A stretch of 64,000 nt of DNA from Cercis canadensis (taxonomy: Eukaryota > Streptophyta > Magnoliopsida > Fabales > Fabaceae). The notes under the pieces are model-generated. The model searched no databases and was not told the origin of the DNA. It was given only the letters and a program-made list of their open reading frames with translations. Position 1 is the stretch's first letter. Each line of letters opens with the position of its first letter. Positions 35,870 through 49,074 of this stretch are shown here, in pieces. The position numbers and the translations under genes were made by a program. The stretch lies in assembly GCA_003255065.1 (NCBI GenBank), contig QAOA01001448.1, positions 638,825 to 702,824 on the forward strand. Reading direction: 5' to 3'.

Positions 35870-38699
35870 GTAAGTTAACTGATTAAATAAAATAATATGG
35901 ATGAGAGCGGAGAAAGATGGTGTATTTATGTATTCATCATTTATCAACGGGCCAATTTTCTTTTTGGCAGTAATACATCTTTTTAATTTTTTTTTTGAAA
36001 TTAAATCAAATAATACATATGCAAGTGTGAATGCATCAAAGTATTTTCTTTTCAACTATAAATAAATAGCAACTAAATTTGTAACCGAGTCAAATCAAAC
36101 AAGTTTCGATTCGAAGCAGAAGACTGATGAAGCTATGTATGATATGAATGGTTAAAGAGAAATCAGCAATAAAAAAAAAAAATAAGAATTCTAACACACT
36201 TTAGAGGTATGACATACCCCAATGACATGTCAACTCTTGATGCGCAAATAAAGAAAGTTGAAATTGTGGTCGTACATTTAATTGGGAAGGGAACTTGGAA
36301 ATGTTGGTTTAGTGGAATTTAAACTTTGTTCCTAGATAGTTGAATAAAATTATGAAAAGACACACATTTAGTAGGCATGTTTGGCAAAAGGATAAGGTAT
36401 GAACTTTTTTTAGACCCACTTCATAAAATATACATCCCTCAACTCAATCATACTTAATATTACTTGGTAATAATTTTCATCAAATTACACATTTTCTTAA
36501 TCTAATTATTTTTAAATTAATACTAATTTGTCATGAGTACCATGATATTACAGCTATAGAATGTAGCAAATCCAATTTTACTCTATTTAATATCAATTAG
36601 TAATGAATCTCATAAAATCACACTTCTTCTAACCCCTAAAACACCCAAACAAGTATACTAGTCATGAGTAACATAGGATCACATTTTATCAAGGGCTTGT
36701 AAATTTCATGTTGAAACTCAAAAGTTGTAACCAAAGTATAAAAAAAAAACATAAAATCATACTTCTCCTAACCATATTAGCTCTAATTTATGATAAATAA
36801 ATATTACTTTCATGAAATCACATCGTCTCTTCAAAGAATTGCTTAAAATTGAATTGGGCCTTTTTCAATTTGACACCAACTATAAGAAACAATAATTGGT
36901 TTTTTTTTTTTTTATTTTGTACTAATTAAATTCAATTAAATGAAAATTGATAAAATATACTTGTCATTTTTAAATTTGGCACTGATTAAGTTAAATTTAA
37001 AATAATATTGCTTGAAATTTAAATTCAATTGCTCATGGAGAATTAGAGATTGGAGATAAACTTATAAAATATTATTGATTATTATTGTAATAAGTCACTA
37101 CCTTAAATGTAAGCATAATGAGAAGAATTGATCGTGGTGAATTAATTAGAAGTTGAAGATTAATAGTAAAAATTTTGGTTTTTTTATTTATTAGTATTAT
37201 TTTGGGTGTAATTTGATCATGGGTTGTGTTTCTAATGAAGTCTTTATGAATTAATCATAAATTGGGTTTAATTTTATTGGAGCAAGTGTAATTTCTTATA
37301 AGTCATTACTAAATGAGGCTAATTGGACTATAACAATTTATTTTCATGTAAGTCTAATAATTAATTGGGTTAAAGCATGTATAATTTATAAAGTTTTTAA
37401 TTTTGTTAATTTTTTCATCTTAGTTTATTTTTTGGGTTCAATTTTCATTTTAATTTATAATCCATTAATTGGGTTAATGTTTTTTCTTCCCATGAAAAAC
37501 ATTAGACTTTTTTATTAAAAAAAATGATAAAAACTTACAATTAGGGATATCCTTAATTTTTTTTAATTGATAGAAATTTACTATATGAAATATCCTTAAT
37601 TTAGCTTTTTAAAATCCAATTGCTAACTTTCATTAACTTATATGACCTGGTTATTTTTTTATTTTAGTCTTAAAATATAGGGAAAAATAAAGAAGCTTAC
37701 AAAAAGGAAAAAAAAAAGCACCATATAGTGCGTTTTATACTTCTTCTTGCTGAAGAGTCTAGCAGCTTCTTCATCTAGAATCGGTTGAATCCTCTTCTTC
37801 AATTTGCTAGAACCAGTACATGCAGAATAATATGGGAATGACAATGAGAGGGGAAACAAAAAGGGAAGCTTGACTCAGTCGGCGAGTCGACTCAGTGAAG
37901 TCCTCCAAGATCTCACCCACTGATGAAAATCCCAAGAGACTCCATGGGCGAGATGAAAGCAGAGACGTCATGAAAATTGTCAACCATTGACGACATACTA
38001 GAACAAGACTAATCTTAACGTAACCTTTTTGAATAATTAAGTTTTAGTGGGTAGTGGAATTTGGAGGTGGTTAGGACTTAGGGTAATAGAGTACCACTGT
38101 TGCATAACACAACCTTTCATTCCGACGACTCACGGGTTGGAGAAAAAAACAGGCAGAGAGAGATTTGTATCTCCGAGTTCGTCTTAATTTTAGACCAGCC
38201 TCAAATTTTTGGTGTTGGCACTAATGGTAGCCATGGCCTCTTGGAGTTGCTAGTGATGGTAGTTTACTGCCAGGGAAAAGATAAATTTCATGAGACCAAA
38301 ATATAAATTATATGTTCTCCATTTGTCATTCTTAATTTTCTAAAATCATCACCTTTTAATCAGCTAACACAACGTCCATTACACATGTTAATAGGTTATT
38401 GGTTTTCAAACTAATTATAACATAAACCAATCGTACTTAAGAAACCTCCTAAAAAAAAATTAATAATAAATAAGAATTTCATACCATGATGTCTTCCTCA
38501 AAAGCGTCATAAAGGGAGAGAGAAGTCCTTTTCAAGATCAACTATAAACTCCCTCGTTTCCTCTAAAAAAGAAAGAGAGAAATTAAAAAAATAAAACTCG
38601 CTCCTTTGCAGTTGCACATTCTCTCTCCTCATTCGTCAGCTATAGTACCCTACCCAGTTTTGGCTCTTCAATCCCGCGTCCTAAATTATAGGGTCAGCT

Positions 38700-38723
38700 C
38701 ATATATATATATATATATATATA
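38700..38723. repeat. (AT)n microsatellite just before the ASG1-like start
   Basis: Roughly twelve AT dinucleotides lie about 50 bp upstream of the start codon, so probably inside the transcribed leader. Length polymorphism is likely. Confidence 0.85.
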
Positions 38724-38771
38724 TCTTTTTTCAATCTTCGAATCACACGAAGAAATACAAAAACAGGTGCA

Positions 38772-41591
38772 ATGGTACGGATACAGAGTACTGTGAATCC
38801 CTTAACCTTATATAGTAATGCCACTTCTGAAGTTAGTGACGAAGAAGGGTTCGTTCGGATTCAGAATGCTTCTGCTTCATATCAATCTCTTAACTTCGAC
38901 GATGGCTTTTCTTATGTACTTAAGCTACTTGATAATGAAGATTATCAAACTAGGGTACTCTCTCCTTCATCTTTCTTTTCACTTTGAATGCATGGATCAA
39001 CTTAATTTCCAGATTTTGATTTAGTTCGTTCTTCCTTTGTTTCTTGTTTGGAATTTTCTTTATAGGCTAATCTTGTGGCTCAATATGAAGAGTTTTCTAA
39101 AGGAACACCACCAATCGGATTGCAACTCCGGAAATCACCCTCTGTGCTGGAATTGTTCGAGAACAAACTAAATCCTCCAGAAACAATAGCTGAGAAGGCC
39201 GTGAAATTCAAGGCGGTGCATTTTCCAATATCTGTGCTTCAAATCGGCAATTTTACGGTAAATTAACACTTTTGAGTATTAAATGTTTACATTTAGCAGC
39301 ATTAATTAATTCGATTCATAACTTTTGTAGTAAAAGTTGAATGACGAGAAGGAAACGTGTTTGTATTTTATTTTTTAGAAAGTGGCTAAACATGAGGCAG
39401 ACTTGGTGGCCAAGTGCTATTATGCTAAACGGAAATTGGTGTGGGAGACATTAGATCACGGTTTAAAGAACAAGATGGAAATCCAATGGCAAGATATTTT
39501 GTCGATGAGAGCATTTATTGAGCAAAACAAGCCAGCAATTCTCCTAATCGAGGTACTTTACTTTTCTTTTCTTCTCCTCTTTGATATCCTTTCTTTCTCT
39601 GTTTTTTCTTTTCTTAAACTCTGTTTGAATGCTTGTTAATATTTTCCCTTCTCAATCCCAGCTTAACCAGCCCCCTACTTTCTGTCATGAGAGAGATCCA
39701 AAGCCGCGAAAACATACCATTTGGAAACCATCACGGGACTTCACTGGAAATCAAGCTTCCAAATACCGGTACGTTGTTTCTAACTTTTTTTTTTTTTTTT
39801 TAAATGTTTTGAATGCTCACCTGAATGACTAGCAGACACATTGATAAAATTAATTGGGGTAAACATGGAATTAGAGTTGTTCTTCTACTTACGTTAGCCT
39901 GTGGGCTGAAACTCGCCACCAATGGACTTAAATCTGGGCCCAAAATTTTGGGCCATCACTTAAGAAGCCTAAACTCATGTTGGGCCAAACTTGAACTTCA
40001 GTTGGGGGTAGTTTTAAGCTCAACTCACATTTTGGTGTGTTAGTAGTCACGTGAAAAATTTAAAGTTAAAAATTATTAAGGAAGTATGACAANAAATTTT
40101 GGGTCATCACTTAAGAAGCCTAAACTCATGTTGGGCCAAACTTGAACTTCAGTTGGGGGTAGTTTTAAGCTCAACTCACATTTTGGTGTGTTAGTAGTCA
40201 CGTGAAAAATTTAAAGTTAAAAATTATTAAGGAAGTATGACAATTAATTTTATTCCTGTAAAACCTTTCTACCTAGTTATCGTTATAAATTATTTTTTAT
40301 TAAATTCTTTTGGCTGAAAAATTTATGAACTTTTATCTTTTTTGCTCGAAGAAAAATTTATGAACTTAAGACACGTCGATTTATCTTAAGATTAGAGTAT
40401 GGACTTGAACCTATAGTTGAACAAGTTTGAACTTGAGTCTAAACTCAAAAACTTAAGGCGATGTGAGACTCAGGCCCAAGTTTGGACTAAGATGGCCTAG
40501 CCGATGAGCATCTTTGCATGGAAACCCTTTGAGAGCTAGAAATACAGTTGTGTTTTATAGCCCTATATTATGAGTATTTATGCCCACAGTTTTAATTAAC
40601 AGTTTCATGATCTTGGGTTGCTGGTAAATTTTTCTACTCAGGAGGCACCTCCTTGAATTTCCTCCAGGAGTGCTTGACAAACACTACGAAAAGCTGATAC
40701 AATGTGATAGCAGACTGTTGCAGCTGAGCAGAGGACCTTGTCCAAGACTGGCTAATCCTTACTTTCCTTCTATTGTATATAACGAGTATAGTGACTTCTC
40801 TAATGGTTATGATGTATGTGGATCAAACTCAAAAACCAACCGGCCTTTAACTTGCATTCCTGCACCTCTGCTTACAACTCACCAATTTGGGACTGGAATA
40901 CAATCGCCAACTTCAGGTAATCATTTCCATTCTTCCTATTCTTCGCGTTCAAACTTACACATTAGAGTACAACGCCATGAAACTCACCTTTTGACCTTTG
41001 CTTTTACTGCTAGTTATAGATACTCTCACTCCTCGACATGAGGTAATCAACAACCAAAGATTTGAAGATTCAGTGCTCGCCGCTTCGAGTCAAGGAATTA
41101 ATGATTTTGCAACTTTCTCGGGAATGGATTCTATGTCAAGCGCAAACAACGTAGAAGTAGAACTCCAAAGAGCTGGGTTTAAAAATTTAAGTAACATGGC
41201 TAATATGATGTTAACAGACTCGGACCCAGAAACCGTATGCGACGAAAGGCATATGGCGAAGGTCAAGTCATTATGTTCATTTGCTGGTCTATCGATGGAA
41301 GTGTATCCTGCTCACAATATTAACACAAGCATACAAGCTGACTCATGGGATGCACTTACTAACAATAATAGGTCACTGGAACAGTATCCTGCAAGTAATG
41401 CCAACGCCAATCTCCACATATATGGACAGCTCTCTGATGAAGGCAGGTTAAACCACCCACAGCCACTCGAATACATCCCTCCTCTTCAAGTTTTCAATGG
41501 GAATTCGGAGGCCCCTGTACCTGACACATCGAATCCACCTATTATTCCAAATTGGTCAGGACAACACGATTACCATGATTATCATGGCTGA
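38772..41591 (+). CDS. ASG1-like plant protein (family of Arabidopsis At2g24100 / At4g30780)
   Basis: Six exons, 38772-38954, 39066-39257, 39379-39552, 39662-39768, 40642-40916 and 41014-41591, give 502 residues. The conserved N-terminal half holds FDDGFSYVLKLLDNEDYQTR, the IGLQLRKSPS block, VKFKAVHFPISVLQIG, DLVAKCYYAKRKLVWE, KNKMEIQWQDI, RDPKPRKHTIWKPSRDFT and LLEFPPGVLDKHYEKL with LVQCD/IQCD-type ending. I recognise this layout from the Arabidopsis ASG1 family, linked to seed germination and stress responses. Its biochemical role is unknown. The C-terminal half is polar, Asn/Ser-rich and probably disordered. Intron 4 carries a 151-bp-period duplication with an N, probably an assembly artefact. 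Structure is well supported; the family name is from memory. Confidence 0.88.
39943..40243. repeat. 150-bp direct duplication around an N in ASG1-like intron 4
   Basis: Bases 39943-40092 and 40094-40243 are nearly identical, with a period of 151 including the N at 40093. A near-perfect copy pair meeting exactly at an N is best explained by two overlapping contig ends left unmerged. The true intron is then about 150 bp shorter than shown. Confidence 0.8.
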
Positions 41592-43036
41592 AATTATAGT
41601 TTTCTTAGGCTCTTACTCTCCTTTTAGGTTTCTCTACTAGGTCAGCAATTTTAGAGCAAGCCAATTTTAGTGGCAAGATTGGCGTTTATTAGATTTTAAC
41701 CCTAGATTAAGCACATTTGGAACATCACAAACCATGGAATTCATTATATTTTCAAATGAATTCCGTTGAGTTTGTTTAAAGATATATTAGTTGAGATTCA
41801 ATTCATAAATAATAAATTTTATGGTTTAAAATATTATGAATTTTAGTAAGATTTTGGAATAATTTCCTCAAAAAAGAACTGAATTCATTTATAATTTGCT
41901 TATAGAGCAATTGATTCATAGTTGTATTTAAAAAAAAAAAAAAAAAAAGTTCGAAACGCAATAATAACGAAATCTCTCATTTAAAATCCTTAGTGCCTTC
42001 ATAAACACATTTGTATGTGGCCTCTAATTGATCAGCTTTTATCTTAGAACAATATATAAAGAACTGATCTTTACCTTTTTCCCCCTATGCGTTGTTGCTT
42101 GTTATCCAACACAAAGAGCAACAGTTCTGACCTATTAGAGGATAAGCATTAATCAGGCTCCGGATCATGCTCTGGTCCAACCTCGGGCCTTGGGCTAACC
42201 ACTCTTTTGCAATAAAGGTCTGAAGCTCCGCAGCTTAAACCTACATGCCATTCTCAAAAGAATCAATATAATCACAATATTGATGTAAGGAAATGCATTA
42301 CTAGCCAAAAGCTTGGCTCACAATGCACATAGAGTGCTCTGTAATAGAGTATGCCTAAGTTCAATTTGGGCAGAGGTAATTTTCTTCTTTAGCCCCTTCC
42401 TCCCACACCCCAATCCCATCCCCGACATTTGTACCGGTGATGCATTACTAACACCATGTATGATATGTAAGCCAGTTTATTATGCCACTTCTGGTCCGAT
42501 TATATAATCTAAAAATCAACCAGGCATGTCAAGCAGGTCAAATAGCCCTCACGGTCACTTTTAGGATAGAAACCTATTTCATTGAAACGTACTCACATCC
42601 ATATTAAGTTCTTGAAAATGGCTGAAATTTGAAAACGAAACAAGATATAACTCACAGAATTAACAGTTTTGAAGAATTTTGCATGCTTGATACAGTTAGA
42701 CACCGTATAATTTACTTGCTATGGGGAAAATGGATTATGTGGAATAATGACATGTCAACCACAGGGCATTAACAACGTCTGGCATAAACCATAATATTCA
42801 AATTATAATCCTCATGTCTGTGGTATCAACCTTCACGAATTTTACAGCTGAAAAAAACAGTCAAGCAATAACAGAATTTGATTAATGAAGTATGGCATAC
42901 AAATTTTGGTTGCATACTACAGAAAAACTTCAGTAGCAATATTGTTTCTAACTTCAGTGAAGTCCTACTCGTGTTAATTATCTATTTACCAGATGAGGTC
43001 ACTCCTGTCACAAAAAACCTTGTTTGACATAGCATG
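41592..43036. other. Convergent intergenic region
   Basis: This lies between the 3' ends of the ASG1-like gene and the leftward gene ending at 43037. It must contain both 3' untranslated regions. There is an A-run at about 41932-41949. Short open frames such as 42313-42507 have no recognisable features. Confidence 0.6.
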
Positions 43037-44684
43037 TCAAGCCTTTGAAACTGGTAGAGGTGATTTGCTAGAACCTTCCAATGCCGCTGCAGAGTCAGAA
43101 GACTTGGTTACAGTTTCATCCAGTCCTTCGGAATTTATTTCACTGAAGCTTCTTTTCTTTGATGTAAGGCTCGAATTCACATTTTCATTTTCTATCTCTT
43201 TCCCTTTCCCTTTTCCTTTTCTGTTGTGAGTCTCCTTATCAGGCTGTGGATCACCACTTGGAAGTGGAAATAGAGGAGGTTCCTGGCCACTCAAACGACA
43301 AAATACTCTTTCAACTGTTTCACTTATCTCCCTTCCCAGGCCATTATTGTCTAATATTAAGTCCCAAACTGATTTAGAGGCTTTCTCAAGTGCTGGAGCT
43401 CTGCATGAAACAAACACAGATCTAAGCAAGAGCGCAACCAGACAACCAGAGACATGTACATGTTTCATCATAAACTAAATAATGTGATAATCATGAATAT
43501 GTAATCTATCAGGAATGATAAACATCGAACCATTCTTCAAGTTTTATACAGAGGTATCAAGAAAACCAACACAAGGAAATAGGTAGAATCAGACTACAAA
43601 AAGATGAAAAAGAATCCAATAAAAGAACTTCTCTTCACCTGGCGCATCTTTAATTCATTCCAGAAGGTGCAAGTAAGCCACAAAATTTATATGGATAAAA
43701 CCAAGTAGTTGCATAACAGGCCTATTAATATGGTATTTATATGTTAAAACAATCTAGTTAAGAGTTATGACTCCCACTATGGTCTTCTTCTAGACATGCA
43801 AAACCATTGCATAACTGTGTGCAGAGTATCATACGCAAGAGTCCTGACTAATTATTGCAAAGTGGAGTATAATGTTGGGACTTGTTCTCCAGGCACATAA
43901 CAATTCAACTTTAAAGTGCCCTTCGAGTTAGCATTTAGTCCCTCAAAGTTATTACTAATATCCTAACATAAAGTGAAAATTTTAAGAAACTCCGTACTTA
44001 CTCAAGCTCTTGCCGAAGTGCATCAAACAGCTCTCTTTTAGTCTGTTTCTCAGCCCCAGGGGTGTTAAGAACCTTACTCTGTTCAGCCATCTTGATAGTA
44101 GTACTCTTGAGTTCCTCCTGCAAAAACCAAAGGCATAAAGTTTAGTACCACTTTAATATTTCAAGAATTTCAATCTTTCACATTTCTCAATTTTAATACT
44201 TGTGAATCCTTGACTCCCTCCTTGTCGATGAAGGATGTTTGAATGATTTACATTACAACCCCGAATTTGCACTGGCATGGATAGAGTCCAAATGCCTCAT
44301 GACAGACTTGGCTGAGATTTAAGAATTTAAAAACCAATTGGACTTAGTTTTGCAACTGAAACTCCAAAGGGACAAATAAAAAACTACTAGGAAAAATAAC
44401 AAGATAAAAAAAAATTAATAAGGAGAAGAGTATGAATTGAAAGTTTCTTAGCTTTGTTGGTGATGTTGCAGGTTAGTTGGCAAATCAGTCATAAGATCCT
44501 ATTAGAAAGTTTTACATCTACAGCAATAAGCAGTGTATGCGAGCGTAATAAACTTCTGGTAAGAAATTACATTAGCTTTGAGTTGGTTGATGATCTTCAA
44601 TCTGAGATTATCAATTGTACCATCGTTCATAAGCGACTCCAACACATCTTCTGGAGTAATCACTGATGAAGACGCCATACTCAT
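43037..44684 (-). CDS. Small conserved plant protein, possibly SHG1/BOD1-like
   Basis: Three minus-strand exons, 44684-44571, 44117-44002 and 43400-43037, join in frame to 197 residues. The ATG at 44684 (MSMASSSVITPEDVLESLM) is chosen because the preceding in-frame codon is GTG. Residues about 10-115 are helical and charged: EDVLESLMNDGTIDNLRLKI, then KRELFDALRQELE and WDLILDNNGLGREISETVER. The rest is polar with a Lys/Gly run (RKGKGKGKEI) and a KKRSFSE stretch that may be nuclear-localising. The opening 'two helices, DG-x-hydrophobic-D-x-L-R' pattern recalls the SHG1/BOD1 domain of COMPASS histone methyltransferase subunits, but the likeness is short. Exon structure is convincing; function is a guess. 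Confidence 0.75.
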
Positions 44685-45827
44685 CACCGAAAATTACCTG
44701 CGGAAATTCACCACTCGCAGTTTATTCTTCGTTCCGGGCAGGCAATAATTTCTTACGAGAGAGATAATAATAGAAAACAGAATAGGTAGTAGGAGTAGAA
44801 AAGCCAACAATCCCAGGGATCAAATAGCTGCGACTCGCAACGATGAGATCTGGAGTTTGAGAAAACTTGAGACAGAAAAGAAAGAAAGAAAAAAAAAAAT
44901 TACCTACGACGAACGGATGTGGCGAATCCCCCAAAGGCTGGACGAGAACTCGACTGGACTCCGACTCAAGGAATTTCGTCAATGATTGACAAAATGCAAG
45001 AAAAGGAGAGGTTCTTGCTTTTCGGTTCAATCTGGTTAGGGCCAAGACAATTATAGCTGTCTAGGATTTGGGCCTGGGCTTTACTAGTCCCAGCGGAGCT
45101 AGCTTTATAAACTCAAGAGGGATAAAAGAAATAGTTGTATATTATTTCAACCATTCACATTGGTGTGTGACCCCAAAAAAAAAAAATGTTAATGTTATGA
45201 TCATCTTAAATATTTCAAATATAAATTTCTTACTTAGACAACTAAATTGATTTTTTTTTTTGACAGGTATAGAATACTCAGGAAAATAGAAATTTAATAT
45301 ATAACAGATATATATTAATAGAGCAACACTATTCGGCCCTGATATTTTTGCCCGGTCCTTCACTCGAGCCAATTATAGCCTATCATACAATAGGTAATCA
45401 TCAACAACCAAACAAAACAAAAAAAAAAAAGAGATGATGATCATACACTAGGTAACGGATCCCAAGCATAAACCTGCGGAATCAGTTATAGCCAAGTACA
45501 ATAGCTTCATTCAGACTCGTATATTTAATTGCTGATATTAGTTTATTACAACAGAAATACTAAGAAGAAGCTCACATTCTTATATCAGAATATTTAATAA
45601 GTCACAAAATTGTGATGGAATTCATTTATGACTGAAATGCTAAGAGTACAAAATCGTATCTTTCCTTGTTCTATCAGTGAAAATGATGACAACCAAAGGC
45701 ACATGCGCAATTGTCATCCAGCTGACTTTTTCATTCATGTCTCAAGATGCAGTAAATGGCGAGGCATACAGCATCCAGCACAAAACAATAAAACATGCAA
45801 GGTGACGCCAAAACCGTTCAACTTTAT
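44685..45827. other. Intergenic region between the SHG1-like gene and the release factor gene
   Basis: The left part (to about 45060) is the leader and promoter of the leftward SHG1-like gene and may include an untranslated exon. The right part is the 3' flank of the leftward release-factor gene. A-runs occur at about 44889-44898, 45174-45186 and 45419-45430. No further gene is supported. Confidence 0.55.
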
Positions 45828-48635
45828 CTAAGCATCATCCTCCTCTTTATCCAACGAAGCTGATAAATAGCTGAAGATGAAGCCGTCTAGATCTCCATCA
45901 AGGACAGAATCGGGATTTGAAACCTCATAATTAGTCCTAAGATCTTTCACCATGCGATACGGCTGCAACATTAACAGAAATGACAGTTTAGGTGATGCTC
46001 AGATCATCAAATTCTATCAGGAAAGGAGTTCATGTAAAATATTAAACCGTACATGGAGAACATAACTACGTATCTGGCTGCCCCAGGTTATGTCAGTGAG
46101 AGATTGTGTATGTAGCGCATTAAACTGAGCCTGGCGTGCCATCTCCAGCTGGTCTAATCGAGATTGAAGCACAGCCATCGCTGAAGCCTTATTCTGATGT
46201 TGTGATCTGTCATTTAAGAAGACACTGACTATTCGTTTGATAAGAAAAAGCATGAACTCCTCTTTCTTTCTAATTAAATATGAATTACGAACACACATTT
46301 CATACCTTTCATTCTGACAAGTGGCAGTAACTCCTGTAGGAATGTGAACTATTCTCACAGCACTCTCAGTTGTATTAACATGCTGGCCGCCAGCACCCCC
46401 AGCACGAAACCGTTCAATTCGGAGATCAGATTCATTGATTTGTACCCTGGATGATCCGTCGCCCAGAATTGGAATAACTGCTACGGCAGCAAATGAAGTA
46501 TGCCTGCGCTTATTACTGTCAAAAGGTGAAATGCGCACCAGCCTGTGCACCCCTATTTCTGCTTTGGCATATCCAAATGCAAACTCACCATCTACTTTAA
46601 TTGTTGCTCGCTGAAAAAATATATTGATCTAAACTCAGAAAATAGGAATTCCCCACAACAGAAAATACTGGATAATGAGGCTCCAGGCCAATTAACAGAA
46701 TATGAAACCTCAAGGTAATCTTGCCAGGAGGCTTAAAGTTAAGTAACTTGGTATGAACGACAGAAAGAAATCATAGTCACATAATAAGGAGGCCCCCTAG
46801 GGTATGAATGCAGGCATGCAAGGACTGTGCATAAAGTAGTTCTAAATAGAATTCACGGAGGATGGTTAGATGGAGAACCTTGATTCCTGCAATTTCACCA
46901 GGCATTTCATCCACTACAGTTACTTTATATCCACGTCTCTGGGTCCAGGATTTGTACATCTGCATGACCATTGCAGCCCAGTCCATGCTCTCAGTACCCC
47001 CAGCTCCAGCTTGAACCTATATTATATAAGAAAAGAACAAGCATTAATTGGCACAGATATAAACAGAGCTCTTGTTCAGCAGTCACCATGCCACTAAGGC
47101 TGGACATGGTAAAAGATATATTGCAATATATAGTTATATACTCGTACAACATCATGTTCTTAGCCTCAGATTGAGGACTTAGGCACTACATATAAGGACA
47201 CTCATCCAGAAAAATACTGATGCACTGATAGCCACTTATGAAAATCTACAACAATAACCTCTATGTAACAAGAACATGGATCCTGCTCCCCAGCAAGCAA
47301 CGCCTCAAGCTCTTTTTCTTTTGAATTTCTTCTCATGTTCAACAATGCTTTTAACGAATCCTGCAAAGGGAAAGAGTCTATGAATAAAAAAAAAATTGGA
47401 ATTTACTAGTAAGAAAGGATCTATGAACAACTTCAACTTTTGAAAGAAAAGAAACCATTATAATACATGCATTTGAGGTTTATGACAATAATGCTTGTTT
47501 ATTCTAACTTATAGCATCATCCAATGTCCACTATAATATTCATTAATCAGAGTCTTGTTAATTTTCTTACTTATAACAATAAAACAGCGTGTCCTTATCA
47601 CTAAAATGGGCTTAGTTTTTCAGTCGGATTATCCTCTACTTTTTCACGGTGCTTTGCTTTCTAAATCAAAAGCATATATGATTCAGATTATAAATACGAA
47701 TTAGGACTAAAGTGATAAAACAGATGAATACATGCCTAGGAGATGAAGTGAGTGCCCACCGATTCCAAATCTGCATCCTTCTCTTCACGAGCTAACTTTA
47801 TCATGTCAATATGCTCAAGTAATTCTAGCTCCAATGCATTCACCTCTTTCATTTTTCCTAGCAGTGAACCATGCTCACGACTTACCTTACCCGCATGCAC
47901 AGGATCATCCCAAAGGTCTGGCTTATTTAGCTCAGCGGATAATAAATTAAACCGAACCATCAATTTTTTCCACTGCCACAATACAAATTGAAAATTTGTT
48001 ACTTTACACAGGTCGTATGTAGACCAATATCAAAATTTGACCAATATCATTAAATAGTATCCAAAGTATGATTTGAGAGAGCTGAGAACCACTAAACACA
48101 TAGTTAACTACTTTGAAATTAAAATTTGAAGCTTAACCTGTAAGCGCCGTTTGATCACATGAATAGATTGAGCTACCGCAGTGGCATGACTCCTCCAATC
48201 GCTCTCGTTCTCGTCCAGAATCGTCCAATTGTTAGCTAGAATTCCCTCCACCGTCAGCCCATCAGAGGTTGACTGCTCAGTGGCGGCCTGAGAACCCCAG
48301 AAGCGAAACCGAGTGGCAAAGACCAGACCTTGGTGACACCCATAAGAGCAATTGGAACTTGGAAGCGAATTGCAACAAAACCAGGAAATAGGCTTCCTTA
48401 CAAAGCTACCCCTGGAAACCAAAATAGTTTCTTGAGGAAAAGAATGGGAGAAATGTCGATACTTTGATGCAAACCAAAACCAACTTGAAGGAGTGAGAAT
48501 GTGATGTGACTCAGAATGGTTTTCCGGGGACTTCTGTAGAAACGATGAAAACCCAGATGAGGACAGGAACAATATTCGTGGCCTTTGAACATTAATTTTG
48601 GACCTTCTAAAGGACCTTTGAAGAAAATTGGACAT
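45828..48635 (-). CDS. PRFB2: Organellar peptide chain release factor 2 (PrfB2-like)
   Basis: Releases finished proteins at UGA and UAA codons in an organelle. Seven minus-strand exons: 48635-48138, 47972-47760, 47360-47259, 47016-46879, 46610-46306, 46206-46053, 45962-45828. They give 514 residues. Residues 1 to about 110 are Arg/Ser/Phe-rich with few acids early, fitting a mitochondrial presequence. The body has [16 protein letters not shown], the stop-codon recognition tripeptide SPF (345-347) of RF2, and the catalytic GGQ (391-393) in [16 protein letters not shown]. It ends [15 protein letters not shown] and an acidic tail. Among plant PrfB proteins it most resembles the mitochondrial PrfB2 rather than plastid PrfB1 (HCF109) or PrfB3; this paralogue choice is from memory. 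It has no bacterial-type frameshift site. The gene is divergent from the pseudouridine synthase gene. Confidence 0.93.
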
Positions 48636-49074
48636 TTCCGTCCAAATGGTATGGAGAGTAAAGAAAATAAGTAAAGGTCTATAAGAAAAAGAAAAACTTT
48701 TACACAGAGCTCAATTTTGATGTCTGGGGATTTAGCAAAAGACTCTTAAGTTCTCAGGGTTCATCGAGTTCTGGTAGCTGGCACAACGAAGAAGATGCAG
48801 CCCATAACAAAGCGCTGTCGTATCGTCCTAGAAGACTTCTATTATACGTTTTTTTTTTTTTTTTTTTTCGGCCATGTTCTATTAAACTTTTCGAGATACA
48901 AAATAGGGAATAAAACTACTAGTGCCCCAATCGGGCGGGTTTCAACGTTTGGGCTAACTTATGGCCCGTTTAAGATATTTTTGGGTAGGGATCCATCAGT
49001 CCATTTTAGTTTTTGACAACGAAGATTGTCAGTTTGAACTTTGAACAGACAGAAATGCTTCCGATCAGACGCAA
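48636..49074. promoter_or_regulatory. Shared divergent promoter region
   Basis: Only 439 bp separate the start codons of the leftward release factor and the rightward pseudouridine synthase, so both promoters and leaders must fit here. A T-run of about 18 lies at 48850-48868 near the middle. No clear TATA box is seen on either side. A common bidirectional promoter is plausible but not demonstrated. Confidence 0.5.

Larger units (their letters stand above)
33440..38771. other. Gene-poor region between LON1 and the ASG1-like gene
   Basis: The left end is the LON1 3' flank. The rest is AT-rich with homopolymer runs and an N-flanked 22-bp duplication (34730-34775). A lone exon-like island lies at 35780-35869. 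The frame at 34990-35382 and its antisense partner have no recognisable domain. About 37900-38770 is the promoter and leader area of the next gene and ends with an (AT)n run at about 38700-38723. Confidence 0.5.

Noticed and set aside
45828-48635. RF2 programmed frameshift site as in bacteria
   Set aside because: The gene is nuclear and spliced, and the frame is continuous across all joins with no internal UGA.
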